A stretch of DNA of 64,000 bases. Source: Macrotrachela quadricornifera (taxonomy: Eukaryota; Rotifera; Eurotatoria; Philodinida; Philodinidae). Below the pieces are notes generated by a model that saw nothing but the letters and a program-made list of their open reading frames with translations, was not told the origin of the DNA and made no database searches. The translations under genes were made by a program, and so were the position numbers. This document shows, one piece after another, positions 28,531 through 42,543 of this stretch. Every line of letters begins with the position of its first letter. Position 1 is the first letter of the stretch. The stretch covers positions 91,541 through 155,540 of the forward strand of contig JAJEKB010000458.1 in assembly GCA_022393335.1 (NCBI GenBank), written 5' to 3'.

Positions 28531-29345
28531 ATTCAAGTTGGATGTCAGGATTTTCATAGAAAAATACAGTATTCTGAGCTTTTTGATAGCATAGTTTGGA
28601 CAATGAAAAATTTGATTATATTATTGAATAGAGTTCAAAATTTATTTCATTAATATGTGTTTTTTTTGTTTGTCTTTGATGCTCACTTTAAGATTCACGA
28701 TTTTTTCCTTCTGAAATTAGATATTGACTGTTCTAAAAGTTTTTTCGTAAACCTTTGTTATTTGATTTAAGTTTATCAAGAAATTTTTTCTTAAATGATA
28801 GATGAAAAAAATTGACTTTTTATTTGTACCAGTAAATTCCAAATTCACTACTCACAACTATCACCTACAGTCAAAATACCGAATTTTTTTATTCGTTCAT
28901 TTTCTTCAATGTTATTCACATGCTCACCCACTTTATTAGTTCATAAGCATAAAGACTCTACTTAGTTTTATATGATGTATGATGCCAAGCAAACTAATTG
29001 CTGGGTCTTGTTATTTTTAATGATACAATAATTGGTCAATCAAAGAATCTTGATATGTATAAAGTATCTTTTGTCTAAGTTTGTAGACAAGAAGAATGAG
29101 TTAATTTCACGTTGAATATAACGTGACACACTAGAAATAAATATTTATCTTCTTAATTTTTTTAAATCTTATATACACTGTTGTTAATGCAATATTTTCT
29201 TTGTTTCATGTAATTAAAAGTAAACAAAAAAAGTGTCAATAAAATTTTCATTTAATATTTAACGTATTTTTTCAATTTCTACATTTATGACATGTTATGT
29301 TATAACATCTAATTAATATACACTGATGAGGATATTTATAAAGTT

Positions 29346-29990
29346 GAATTTCAAGCTAAAGAAATTTCATTCAATTCGCTAAAGTTAAAGTAAATCAACT
29401 AATTAAAGTGTTTGAACAAATAAGATTGCGTCTTCATTTGTTCTAAAGTTTTCTTAAATAATATTGGTTATGTTTTTAATTTGGACAACAGTATATGAAT
29501 TTGAAAATTAAACTAGAATTGGATCTAGAAATGCATGAGATCAGTTTTAATTCAAGTTTGATAGATTGGAGTTAGACTCAGATCAAAGTATGCCATTTAA
29601 TATTCTACTAATTCTAGGGAAACTTTATCGTATTATATACCGAACTATTTTTGTTCTGGAATATTGCGATACGAATGCTATCGTTATGTAGGCTTTATAT
29701 CATTTGATACTGGAATTATAATTGAATAGCTGTATGAAAGTATAAAAGTTAATTGAAAAGACGTTTATTCATTTAAAATACTATCATCATGACAAATTAC
29801 GTATCTGATGTTTCTATAATAATTTACTTTATCATTTTAGATAGTTCTTTTAATTTTCTATCAATTTTTCATATATATGTATTATGAAATCGTTCACCGC
29901 CAACAGAAAAAGAGTTTATTAAAATACTCATGTCACAAAAATTGGATCATTTTTAGTGGTAGACCATGGTTTATCAGCAAAAACTTACGG
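29346..29990 (+). pseudogene. Relic of CTTNBP2-like exons (decayed partial duplicate)
   Basis: Bases about 29835-29975 align with exon 18 of the neighbouring CTTNBP2-like gene (25312-25440). The shared stretch includes ATTTTTCATATAT and CAACAGAAAA, and the AG acceptor and the later ACCATGG...GGTTTA-type segment are also recognisable. Further upstream, 29346-29384 resembles the end of exon 2 (20697-20735), sharing TTCAAGC and AAAGAAATT. Both fragments are on the same strand and in the same order as in the gene, but the frame is destroyed by stops and indels and most of the gene between them is absent. The exon 18 match is the stronger one; the exon 2 match is about three quarters identical over 39 bases and could be chance. 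Confidence 0.5.
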
Positions 29991-32900
29991 GTTGATCGCT
30001 AAAATACCGATAAAGCATGTAAAAGCATAGATAGGAGACATTCAAACTTGAAAAAAATCTAAAAAGATATGAATACATGTTTGTAATTTAGCTGAGATAT
30101 TTCACTTTTACTCAAATTAATTCATATCATGACGGTACTATGTCCGAATATTCTGAAATTTGTTTCATAAGCAAATCTAATTGAGGGCTTTAGATGAGCA
30201 AAGTTTCCAGTCAAAATTCGAAAATACAATTTTACTGGAAAATCATGGTCCGGTAGAGCAATTCGAATAAAAATGCAATATTTCAGCCAAATCGGAACAA
30301 AGGACCACATTCTCTTAGATTTTATCTAATTTACATGTTTTCCACTTATGGGCAAAATATGGGATTAAAAGCAATGGGTTAGTTGAAAATGTTCCCAGAG
30401 TATTGCAGGATAAACTTTTTCGTGTCCAAATCCCAAATATCTCTTTTCGAACTCTTTCGGCTCGTTTCATAAAATCTCGTAAGTTTTATTTGTTCCATTG
30501 ACTAAAAGAAATATAAAAATATTATTTTCCCAAAGAAGAGTGCGTAATTTGTATACTGCCAATATTGAGAGTAAACTATATTGATAATTATTAAATAGAC
30601 TAGCTAGTCTTTTACTTTATATAATAGACAGTAAAATATAGATCGAGGAATCTCTCTAACTACAAATGAAATATCGGAACATTAATGAAAATTTACTTGT
30701 GTATAGAGATTATTTTGGCGTATAACTTCAGTTTAGGTAAACTTCCATCCTCGTGCGCATACTGATTGATGCGCACAATATACTAATTCGACGAAATAAT
30801 AACTTAAGTTATAATAGCAGTAAAACAACAGTTGAAAATGATCAGCTTTAAAGGCTCCGTTCATAATCCTTTCTATGTTTTTTTAATTAAGAAACTACAA
30901 ACTTACAACATGTTTTTATATGTAATCATGAATCATAGAAAATATTCGCACGTTTTTTTTTACCCTTGATCTCTGTATATTCAACAGAAGATCTCATTTG
31001 CCTTCTGTATTAGCTATAGTAAATTTCATTGCAATCAGACTTCATCTTCTTCAAACAATTAAAAGTGCGATATGTATGATCTTAGCACAAAACACATACA
31101 GTTGATTAAACTATGTCATATTCAAATTATACAAAAATATTTTTTTCGTAAAGTCTTATATTTGAGATAATAATGAAATTTTGAACTTTTTTTCCGTAAT
31201 AAAGTTCTTTTTCTTTGTTAAAATATTGACTTCACATGTGTCTTCTGCATTTGATATCAATATAAATATACTTCATCGAGATCATTAGACTAGTCTTACT
31301 ATATGGCAGCATAGCTTATATATGTTTGTGTCACATGTTTCTTCTTGTTTCAAATACAACAAAAGATAATGTACTATTTATAACCTTTCATTGAAGTGTC
31401 TTCCATTAGAACATTGAATTTTACTTCATAATGCAAAGTGAAGCAGTACGATTTATCACAATATTGTATATTAGTATTGAAAATACTATATTTTAAGGCA
31501 TATCTTGGTTTTCACAGGGATATAAAGACTTTGAACATATTCAATTTCAATATTATAAAATTCGAACATACACAGTAATTTGTCTTATTTCATAGTATAA
31601 CTTGAAAATATCAAAATAATATTAAGTTCTTTTATATATATATAGATACATTCAATAAAGTCATCATTACCATGCGGATATTAATATTTTTGCTATCTAT
31701 AAAATAAGTATTTCATATACTAACCAATACCAATTTTTTTACTCTCAATTGATTCATATGATAATCTCTTTGAATTTTAAATCACTTTCTTCCTCGAATA
31801 TTCCAGAGAGTTTTTATTAGAATCTAAAAACAAATACTCATTTTTTCTACGAATCAATATAGTTAAGTAAATTCTATATTTAAACAAGAAATTGTTTTTA
31901 ATGATTACGTTTGACTTCTATTTATTGTTAGTTAATAAAATATTCTATAATCAAACAGTTTATATGATTAGCTTAATTAATACTTAGAAAAGATCAAAAT
32001 ATTATCGACATTTATATACTTCAAATATTCATAATTTACTCGTTCTCACAATTTAAATTTTCCATTGCAATAGAACAATATGAAGTCTTCACCCACGCTA
32101 TATGTCTCTTAAGTATAACAATGCTTAATATTGTTTATATCAGTCAGTTCTTTTTAATCGACAACTGATTGATAAGAATAACTCAGAAGATAATGTAAAT
32201 GGTACTAGCATATAGATAATGCTTTTCTATGAAGTTATTAATTTATACTAAATATTGTCAAACAAATAACTAACAAAAGTCATAGACTTTTAGTACATTT
32301 TTTACCATCAAAATAGTCTATGTCGATACTCCAATTGATTAAAACAGATTGAATATAATTTTCTCCTTTTTCAATATCTTCAACTAGATTTACCAGTATC
32401 ATTCATATTTAAGTATGTTTCCATGTTTATTATGAAATGGAATATCTGTAATATGTTAACAAAAAAGCATATTTATAACTCTATGAAACAATAAGCATGA
32501 TAAGTTTCATATTATATTGTCACATGAATGATAAAATTGTTTCATTAATCTTTCTTGATATTTGAAAAAAATTTTTAATATCTCAGTTTTTTATTGTTTG
32601 ATTATATGAATCGGCACATTTGATTTTGATTCTGAACTACAGCTCAATCACAATTAATTGAAATACAAATTACTATTTAAATTATATTCAACCAGTTACA
32701 GTTGACTCAATTTTGTCATTTGTTTTCGATAACATTGAATACTGTCATAATAATATTTCTCATAAGACACCTGGGAATAAAATATATTTATTTTGGTACA
32801 TTTTTTGAGTAAATTAAATATCTGTATGCTTTCTTCCGTCCATTTACTTATGATATGTTATTCATTGATAAATTCTTTTTTTCTTGTTTCTCATGAGAAA

Positions 32901-35260
32901 AAAGGAAGTATTCGTTTCGATTAATCCAAATAAGATTTGTCACATCAAAGGCATCTGACTTTTTTCTTTGACCAGTATTCACGCATACACATGTCGATGC
33001 TCATTTGCGTATTTCAACAATTAATAATAGTTAGAAAAGACAAAGTCCATCCTTATCGCACATGCGAACCAGACTTTCTCATCATATTAAATTGACCGAC
33101 ACTTTTTCTTTTTTATTTTTTCAGAAAAAATAAAATGCCGACAAATATATAAATATACATTCTCGATAATAGCCAGGTAAATATCTGTTTGTGTGGATGA
33201 CTGATTAGAGTCAAGTGGATTTAAGTTCCACATGATGTGCGAAAAGAAAATTAAAATGAATAATATAAAAAAAAAAATATGCATAATCAATTGAGTTGAC
33301 CGCACATACCGCTATACACTTTGGTGTGTTGTGTGTGTGTGTGAGAGAGTATAGTGTATGCATAATCGAATAGAAATAATCATAGGGTCACTTGTTTTGT
33401 GAGCATTTGTGTTCTGTCGTCTGTATCCACTATCAATCATCATGCTCTTTTGTTGAACTTGATTACAATGAATAAAAATCAAGGTAAAGTGGCTAAGCTC
33501 ACCTTCTCGTTCACTTAATTGTCTTTTTCTTTTTTCCTATGATGAAATCATCAAAACACAACAATGCATACCGGGCGATAATTTTTTTTAACCACACATC
33601 CATATACAATATATATGCATAAATACGAGAATAGAAGAGTTGCTCGCTTTTTCTTTACAGTTTATGTATAGATGAATGCATTTAAACATGATATGGTTTA
33701 TCGATATATAACAAAACGGTAAATAGAGAGAAAGAAAAAAAGATTGACGACGATCAAAGTATGTGTCAATAGATCAGTAGAGGCAAGTACTTGTTGCACG
33801 AAGTGTGAGTGCTAAATTCCATTAATTCAAAGTGTGTGCGAAAAACGATCAACACGAAATAAATTGCTAAATGATGAACTTAAGTGAAAAATAAAGAATT
33901 AGCTGTTTTCTTTTACTTAATTAATCCAAATGGATGACACTTGATTAAAGTCAAGAATTTTTTGGAAAAAACCGGAAGTTTTTTGTTTTTTGTTTCAAAA
34001 TATAATGAATAATTCCAGTATTATTTTATATCTATCGAAAAACTTCATCGATCTGGAACGAGTAATTCATACGAATAGAAATTGTGTGTATGTGGAACAG
34101 ATGAAGAAAAAGAAATGTAAAACATCTCTAAAAACATGCCGCTTGCCATTGTTTCTTTGTTCTTCTTATTTTTTTTTTAGCATATATACACATTGAACAA
34201 ACGAACTATGTCAAGCAAAAGATTGATGGGTTGTGGAAATTCTCTAGAGAACACAAACGGTGCCGCCAAGCAATAAGACTGAAGACAGAAGTTTTTTTTA
34301 TTGCTGTTATAACTGCTCTTTGAAAAAAAAAATGAGCATGAGAAAATGCAATTGTTTGACTTTTTTTTTGAATGAATAAAAAAAAATTGATGTCCAATTG
34401 ATATATCGATTTACCATATGTCAAAAAAGAAGAATTCACTAAAGAGGCAAGAAACAATGGAGAAAGTTTTAAATGTGTGATAGAATTATTCTTTTGTTAC
34501 GTCTACATGTCAAAAAAAGAGAATTATTATCAAATGTCACACACAGATCATCTTCTCTTTTGTTCTTATACACAGAAGTGCAATAATTATGAAAACTATA
34601 GTTAACTTTTTTTCATTTTCTTACACATCTAAGTTTTTTTAACTATCGACAAGAAATAATTTTTTACTTTTTTTTTTTTTTGTTATTCAATGTCTTGCTT
34701 CTTTTTTTGACATGCTACACGTCACATCGTCGTCTACCAATCAATCTTCATCTGAATTTTGATTGGATGTGACACGCCTTTCTCCTGCCGATGGCGACGT
34801 CATTGCTGCTTTCTTCTCCACCCTCTTCCGTCTAAGTGCCAGTTCATTCTATCATGATTCTAACAGAAACATACCAGCTCGACTCCAAGTGTGAGTTGAC
34901 GCGTTAATTATAATCTCTCGTTCACTCGACAACCCTGGGTTTTCTTTCATATGAAAGATCTTTATGATAGCAAGAAAAAAAAAAGCAGAATAAGAAAAAA
35001 TTTTCCAGTAAGACATTACCATGAATTGAGCTACTTCCTCTTTCTCTCTATTCTGCATGCGACACACTGGTTGTAGTACTTTTTTTATCTCGTCCAATCT
35101 CGAACCTGCGAACGCTTTCTTTCTTTATATATCTCTTTGTCGACAATACCCGCCAACACTCGGCTTTTTGCTTGTTCTCATACACATACACATATAATCG
35201 CCTACCAATATATAAGCAAAAGAAGAAAATCCTTTTTTTTTCCTCTTCGTCTATAATAAT

Positions 35261-35324
35261 AAAGAGAGAGGGAGAAAGAGAGAGAGAGAAAGAGAAAAAA
35301 TAAAGAGAGCGAAAGAGAAAGAGC
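35261..35324 (+). repeat. GA-rich purine tract upstream of the Meis gene
   Basis: A nearly pure A/G tract of repeated GA and GAAA units lies about 500 bp upstream of the Meis-type start codon. GAGA tracts in this position can bind GAGA-factor-type proteins or keep promoters nucleosome-free. Here it may also be part of the 5'UTR. Confidence 0.6.
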
Positions 35325-35812
35325 AACTCGCTTGCTGACTGGTCGAGAGTAACCGTTCACATTAAGAGTAATTACAAGTGTTCGCTCGCTTCGTCGTTAG
35401 TTTTTTTCTCTTTCTGTGAGCAACAGCCTCTGTTTTTCTCTTCTTTTTTTTTCACGATTTTTTTTTCTCTTGTGTATAAGAAAGAAGAGAAAGTGCGAAA
35501 AGGTGAGACGTTTGTGCTTACGAATAAAGATTGACATTCAGAAATCTATCAAATCACATACATCGATCACGTCACATATTCCTATTAAATTCGACAGATA
35601 ATAGACTGTATTCATTACACGCTACGATTCGACAAGCAAGACGGATATAAATACAAGACAATATAGACACTTATAAATAAATAGAAAGAAAAAGAAGAAA
35701 ATAAACTGGTCTGTCTCATTTAATGAATAATGATCTTCATTCATTTATCTATCTCAAACTGTCTCTATATACAATCGACAAATAAATTAGTCATGTCGTC
35801 TTGAACTCGTCG

Positions 35813-35822
35813 ATTTCAATAG
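35813..35822 (+). promoter_or_regulatory. Acceptor-like site 4 bases before the Meis start codon
   Basis: TTTCAATAG directly precedes ATCA-ATG. The coding part of exon 1 is only 15 bases, so the upstream leader is probably joined here by cis-splicing of a 5'UTR exon or by a spliced leader. Confidence 0.4.
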
Positions 35823-35826
35823 ATCA

Positions 35827-38800
35827 ATGGCTGCTCAAAGAGTAATTTGTGTGATGTCATTTTTGACATTCGATTGATGAGATTTATTTATTTATATTTA
35901 GTTACTCACCGATACAAATGGACCTTATTATGGTAATAGTAGTGGAGATTTTTCAACGACAAATGGTCCCAATGGTAATAACAATATGTATCCACCACCA
36001 TTCACTAATGAAACATCGTCATCATCACCAGTTCCTCATCATTTACAAACTCTTCTTGGTCCTGTTGGCGAATCTCCATCAACTACAAATCATACGAACA
36101 TTGTGAATACCGATAATCAAATAAAACAACAAAAAGATATGATCTACAGGTAAATGAAAACACAAAAAAGAGAAGGAGAGAGATAGAGAAAAAAAATAAT
36201 AGTATTTCTTTTTCTTTTATTCATTTTCTATTTCTTTTCTTGAAAAAAAAAGAAACGAATTAATTTTTTGTTCTGTTTCTTAACAACTGATTCTTTCCTT
36301 CATTTTCTTTTTTGCCTTGTACATTTATGGTATCGGGTAACGTCAAGATTGATAAATTACTATATTGTTACTATTTTGTATCGTTAATCGAAAGTGAAGA
36401 TGAGCAACTTTTATTTCATCTGTTCATTGATGATAATGATGAGAAAATCGTTGGGTCAAATCACCTTCAAGCACATTATACATAGTTTTTTTTGTTTCAA
36501 TGCGGCCCTTCTTGTGCATACAATCATAGATACACATATACAGCTGTAATTTCGAAACCGATCATTATCTTCACGCTTCGCGTGCTTCTATTCTCGTGCT
36601 CTGACTTTTCTTTCTTTCATATCGATTGACGAATGTTTACTTCTATCTTGATGTATACATATATCTGTTAAAGACCATTAGTTGTCAATAAAAAATAAAA
36701 GCGATTAGAATAGCTTGTAAACATATAGAAAATGCAATAAAATAACAAAAAAAAAAATCTAAATATATGTTAGAATAAAGAAGCGTACATATATATATAT
36801 ATATATATATATTTGGTACTTTTGTTTCCCTGTTAATCATCTTGTTCGTTTCGGCTCGCCTATCTTTCTAATCACTCGGTTGGTTGCTATCTCTTCGTCG
36901 ATGTTGTTATTGTAATAGTGATGATGGTGGATGGCCTTTGTGTGTGCGTCAGTGCATACCACTGACTAACTAATAATCGTCGGAAAGGCAAAACGAGTAT
37001 GGAAAGAATAAGAATAAAGGAAAAAAAATGCAAGCATACAATCGAGATCTTTTTCGCTGTCTATTCCTAACCTTATCGTCTCATTGGGTATTCTTTTTTT
37101 TTCTCTTCCACAGTTACACTATGAGTGTGTTCTTGTGCTTGCTTGTAATTTTTTTTCTCTCGATTCTCGCATGCGTATGACAGTGATTGATGATCATTAC
37201 GCCTGCTGCTCCTTCATCGGTTGCTGAAATTATACCAAAGTACTGATTACGATTATGACCTCATAGATATCGGTTTTTATTGGTTCTTTTCTTTTTTTTC
37301 TTCTTCTTATTCTTCTTTCTATCATCATTATTATTCGAATTGTAAATCGATATGACCGTAATCGAAATACGAAGGTATCAAAAATCCTTCTCTTTAATTT
37401 AAAATATGAAAAAAATAGCTTGAAGCAAAAGAAGAAAAAAAAAGCGAGAGAGAGAGAGGCAGATCGATTTCTTTAATATTTAATCATAATTATAGTTCAA
37501 CTATGAAAGAAAAGAAAAAAGAATAGATAAGCAGATGATTTCATTTTATTTTATTTTTTCTTTTATTTAGCCATCCATTATTTCCTTTATTGGCATTAAT
37601 TTTTGAAAAATGTGAATTAGCAACTTGTACACCAAGAGATCCCGGTGGACCAGGAGATGTTTGTTCATCAGAATCATTCAATGATGATGTTAATGAATTT
37701 GCTAAACAGGTAATATTTCAATTGCATATGGCTTATCATCATCATATTCATGTAAAATAATATGAAACAGAAATTAAATTGAAGTGCATTATCGAGCTAC
37801 TGTGTATGGTGTATATGTATATATGTTATCACAAGATGAAAATTTGATAAGCCACTTGAACAAGAAAATAAATGAAAAATATATATTGATGATTATGACC
37901 TCCTCTGCTCTCACTCCTGTCAGATTGATACTTGAATGAACAAACTATGATAAGATCTAGCAAATAGAGAGCATACAAGAGGGGTGGAATATAAATTGAC
38001 GTCATACATTTGCAGATGTTGTCAATTGGGTTTTTTTTATTTAGTCAAGACTTATCTTATATGAGTTAGAGAATAAAAAAAAAGAAAAATGTCATGCTGA
38101 GATTGAACAATATTGTTCAATTGTATTCAAGTTGACATAATGTAAAGGTGTTGAGTACTTATATTAAATAAAAAATTTCATCAGTTAATTTGATGAAATG
38201 AAAATGTAATTAGACTTCTTAAAGACATTCTTTGTCTACATACATTTAAATGAATGTATATGTTATTACTAATGGTTGTAAGCACGTGCTGTTTATTAGC
38301 TTGATCTTATTTAAGATAAAGGAATGTGCTGTGATGATCCCAAGAGCAAATCAGCTCATCATCATCTTATCAAAAGTAAAGGAAAAGAACAAGTTAGCTC
38401 TTATATTTTTGTTTTATGGGTGTAAATGGGAGAAAAAGCTTGAGGGTATCATTAAAATGTCATTAGCTTTTCATGTGAAGAAGACACAAGAGATGAGAGA
38501 GAGGTCGAAAAGAAAACTCATCATTATATTCATACAAATGGAGCTACCAGTTTTTTTTCTTCTTTTTTTCTTGTATAACGTTCATATCTATGTGCGGAAA
38601 TGCTTTGTTTTCAAAGCACCTGCTGTTCTTTTTGATGATCAATAAATTTCAATAGATTTCCTGTTATAAATTTTCTTCTTTTTCTTTTAGCTTCAAAAAG
38701 AACAAAACTATATAACTGCAAATCCTGAATTAGATAATGTGGTAAGAAATTTATTTTAATATCAAATTTTTTCTTTCTTTTTTTTTAACAATTTAAAATT

Positions 38801-41800
38801 ATTTTAGATGATTCAAGCAATACAAGTATTAAGATTTCATCTTCTTGAGTTAGAAAAAGTATGAAGAATTATTTTATCAAATAATAAATTTTTATCATTT
38901 TTGTTTAAGGTTCATGAATTATGCGATAATTTTACTCATCGTTATATAACATGTTTAAAAGGAAAATTACCGATGGATTTAGTAATCGATGAACGTGATT
39001 CAAATGTTTCATCATCAAAATCAGGTGATGATGATGATCAAGATGATGATCAATCAAGTCCTCAACCGCCATCAGGATTTCCACCACAACCGCCTACAAG
39101 TTCATCACGTTCATCATCTTATAATCAACATAGTCCAGATGGTTCAACAACACCATTTACTCAACATCCGAAATCTGTAAATCGTCTTTTTTTTTACACA
39201 TTATTTTTTAATATTTTAAGTAATCAAAACACCTAATTTTTTTTTTAATATTTAAGCTTCGATCATCATCATCACAATTAACACCATTTGTTTCACCTCA
39301 TCACCTTGGTCATTCTCATCATCATCTTCAACCTCCACCACCACCACCATCAACACATTTTCAACAACAACTTCTACCACCACCACCTCCACATCCATCA
39401 TATTCAAGTCATCTTGTTGGTCATCATCCAACACTTTTAAATCATCAACAACATTTTCATCATACAATTCATAATGATGATACACAATCGACACATTCTT
39501 CGTCAGATACAAATACTCCAAATTCAAATCAAACAACAATGATTAATATGACAAATACCAATAATAATTATCATAGTTTACATGACAATAATAGTGAAAC
39601 AGGTATGTGTTTTATTTCAAATGATCAGTTAGTTTTACTAATAGACACAATCGTCGACATTTCATTATTATTACACATGTTCTACATATATACGCCAGGG
39701 AACAAGCAATATAAATAATTGTAACTAAAAAAAAAAAAGAAACATTATCAATCTGTCTATATATTCAATTATTTTCTTGTTCCCAAACGAATTCGATTGA
39801 CTGATAATATTTGCATGTCTTTTTTTTTTTGAATTTTTCTCTTAAAATAATCTCTGATTTCATACATATTAAAAGTTAACATTCATTTTTCTATATGTTA
39901 ATCACATTTGAATGCTTTTTTTTCTTAAATCGATTGTCAAGACATATAACTATACCTATATATATATATATATGGGTGTGTCTCATCAATCAAATATAAT
40001 TGATCCTAAGAATGAATAGGTTTTAAATATATTAAAATTTACCATTTATTTTTGCTTTATTTTAGGTGACAATTTTGATAATAGCATAGGGTCAGGTGGT
40101 GAAGATGATCTTGATGATAATTCAAAAAAACGTCAAAAAAAACGTGGAATTTTTCCAAAAGTAGCTACTAATATTATGCGAGCATGGTTATTTCAACATT
40201 TAACTGTAAATTTATATTTAACAAAAAAAAAAAAAAACTTATCTTTTTCTTTATTGTTATTAGCATCCATATCCGTCCGAAGAACAAAAGAAACAATTAG
40301 CTCAAGATACTGGTCTAACAATTTTACAAGGTAAATTTAATTTTATCTCTGATAAAATATATCTCTATATATATATTTTTTTGTCTTTATTTTAGTTAAT
40401 AACTGGTAAGTTAAATATATATTTATTTCTTATTGGTTAATATTTAATAGAAAATTTTAACCAATTAAAAAATATATATCAGATGTTTATTCTCAATTTG
40501 GGACTTGTTGCCATTTGTCGGTATGCTTTTTTTTTGTCAGTTTGTTATTACTATATGTCGGCAATAATAATGATCAAACTTATATATATCTTTTTGACAT
40601 ATAATCAACATAAAGCAATAGTATGGTCAATTAATAAAATAAACAATCTGTTCATTGATACTATTGTAGCGTGCAAATAGAAAATTAGAAAAGATTTTCA
40701 AGCGTAATAGACAATTCAATTGAACTGTCAAAAAAAATGTTTGATGCTACGAGAATGATGATTATTATCTGTATGCACGCAAATATCGATCAAAAAAAAA
40801 AAAAAAGAAAGAATCTATTGCGTGAATATTGATGAGATTAATACATGTAATAGCCATTGACTAAATAGGTCACGTTCGTTATTTTATTTTTTTGATTCTT
40901 TTTTTTTTTTTCTTTGTATGTGAAAAGATTCGAGAAAAACATCTGGCAGGATGTTGATGACAACAATCGATCGTCACCATCGTTAAAATCACATTAAGAG
41001 AACGAGGAGGAGAAGAAACGAAACTTATACATTAGCTTGTCTTGTTTGTATATACATATCTTGAAGGAGAAGATCGTTACTATATCTCTTTTCCACAAGA
41101 TGGACATCATTTATCATTGCTTAGATATCGTTATATCGTAAACAAATCTGTCTATCTTCTTCTCCTGCTGACAGGTTTTTCTAGGTCATATTTATTCTTA
41201 TCATAAAAAGGTTAAATTTACTTCAATAATCAAATTTTTATTGATAAATGTAACAGATAAAACATCATAAGAAAGAAATCGATGATAATTAACCTCTATA
41301 TAATAAAATAAACATATTTCAATTAACTTTAAAAAGATATGTTATACATTGTCTTTTATCCTTTCTTTTCTTTTTTTTTTTTATAAAGGTTTATCAATGC
41401 CAGACGTCGTATTGTTCAACCGATGATTGATCAATCTAATCGTGCTGGTAAGTTCCAATAAAAGTGATAATGAGAAATAATAAATATATAAAATTCGTCA
41501 TATATATATATATCCTATCAGTGGTATCCTCTCCTGTTATGACAAAACGATATAAACGTCAGAATAAATCTCGAGGATTAATATTAAATGAAAAAAAATT
41601 ATATCGTCGAACAAATCCTGTTAAAACACCAATTGTTTCTCAACAATTATTCCCTTCATATATATCAAAAGGCAAGAGTGTATGACGCTCTAACATTATT
41701 TTATATCTAATGCTTCTTTCATTATTTATTAAATTTTACATAATATTTAAAAAAAACAATAAAACAAAACAAAACAAAACATCTTCCTTATTTTTTCTTT

Positions 41801-42543
41801 TTTTCCAGCCCATGCTCAAAAAGGTAGAACTTCTACTTATGCATCATTGTGTACGCGTGTGTGTGTGTGTGTGTATTGCTCATTTTTACTTCTGCTGCTT
41901 TTTATTTTAAAATGACTTGAACGTGTCAAATGAATATATATATATTCTTTTGCTTGACAATTAATTATACTTGATCAGAATTCAATTGATAAAAATGTCG
42001 TATGACATATCAATAGTTGAAAACTAGATTGATTTGTAAAAGAAAAAGAATAATCATTCTAATTCATAAAGACACTTGAGCAATTGTTCCTCCTCTCTTT
42101 TTTTTCCTTTTGCTGTCAAAGTTAATTATTTGCACGAATGCGTGAAATAATACAGATGATGAAAAATGATAGACATAAAAATTTTATTATTATTTTTCTT
42201 TTTCTTCTAGCGGCTATACCATCTGAATTTACCGATTGTTTCGGTCCATATTCTCCTGATGCAGCTGCAGCTGCTGCTATGCATTATCAATTTAATGGAG
42301 GTTATCCAACAGCACCTCATGGTAAGAAATAATAATAAAAAGAGTTTTTTATCTTAAATATTTACCTTTTTTTTAGATATTTTTGGATCTTACGCTCAAA
42401 TGTCACAATTTCGAAATCCGATGATGATGATGTATCCAGGTGGTTATCCTGTATCATCAAGTCCGACTAATATGATGGATCCAATGGGTCATCATCATCA
42501 TCAACAACAAGAATCATCAGCAGTTACAAGTGGAGCTTCTTAG
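35827..42543 (+). CDS. MEIS: Meis/homothorax-type TALE homeodomain transcription factor
   Basis: Thirteen exons, 556 aa: 35827-35841, 35902-36149, 37571-37709, 38691-38741, 38808-38858, 38910-39176, 39257-39602, 40066-40205, 40264-40330, 40396-40405, 41389-41447, 42211-42321, 42377-42543. The Meis/PKNOX N-terminal region, which binds PBC/Extradenticle partners, is split across exons 3-6 ([19 protein letters not shown] ... [14 protein letters not shown]). His/Pro/Ser-rich linkers follow. The TALE homeodomain has the three-residue PYP loop (HPYPSEEQK) and recognition helix VNNWFINARRR, then the Meis-typical [10 protein letters not shown]. The C-terminus ([18 protein letters not shown]) is the activation-type tail. 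Meis proteins bind DNA with Pbx/Hox partners in axial and limb or neural patterning. Introns here are far longer than elsewhere in the window (up to 1.4 kb), as expected for a regulated developmental gene. Confidence 0.95.
36788..36812. repeat. TA dinucleotide repeat in Meis intron 2
   Basis: A run of about 11 to 12 TA units in the 1.4 kb intron between exons 2 and 3. Ordinary microsatellite. Confidence 0.8.
40396..40405 (+). other. 10-base microexon in the Meis homeodomain
   Basis: TTAATAACTG is preceded by TTTTAG and followed by GTAAGT. It supplies the codons for V-N-N-W at the start of homeodomain helix 3. Without it the recognition helix and the frame are lost, so it must be constitutive. 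Confidence 0.9.
41522..41685 (+). CDS. Candidate alternative last exon of the Meis gene
   Basis: Inside the intron that follows the homeodomain exon, an acceptor-like CCTATCAG precedes a segment that joins in the correct phase (phase 1) to the donor at 41447. It then encodes 54 residues before TGA at 41683. The peptide starts [14 protein letters not shown] and is basic, with codon use like the rest of the gene. Vertebrate Meis genes also have alternative C-termini. If used, it would replace the poly-Ala/Gly/His activation tail encoded by 42211-42543. This is the best explanation I see for the open frame, but no transcript supports it here. Confidence 0.4.

Larger units (their letters stand above)
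30000..35826. other. Gene-free region and likely 5' regulatory/UTR region of the Meis gene
   Basis: No coding sequence was recognised over almost 6 kb. The last 2.5 kb differ in character: GT runs (33327-33350), stretches with more G+C around 34700-34860, a purine GA tract (35261-35324) and CT-rich tracts (35400-35480). These are typical of promoters and long untranslated leaders of developmental transcription factor genes. The whole region may act as cis-regulatory DNA of the homeobox gene. That role is inferred from position only. Confidence 0.4.

Noticed and set aside
34206..35326. Minus-strand open frames upstream of the Meis gene
   Set aside because: Composition follows the local T/C and GA tracts; no domain, no splice-linked partners.
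38250..38645. 131-codon open frame inside Meis intron 3
   Set aside because: Hydrophobic and lysine-rich low-complexity composition, no splice or promoter support, and it lies between well-supported Meis exons. Most likely chance.
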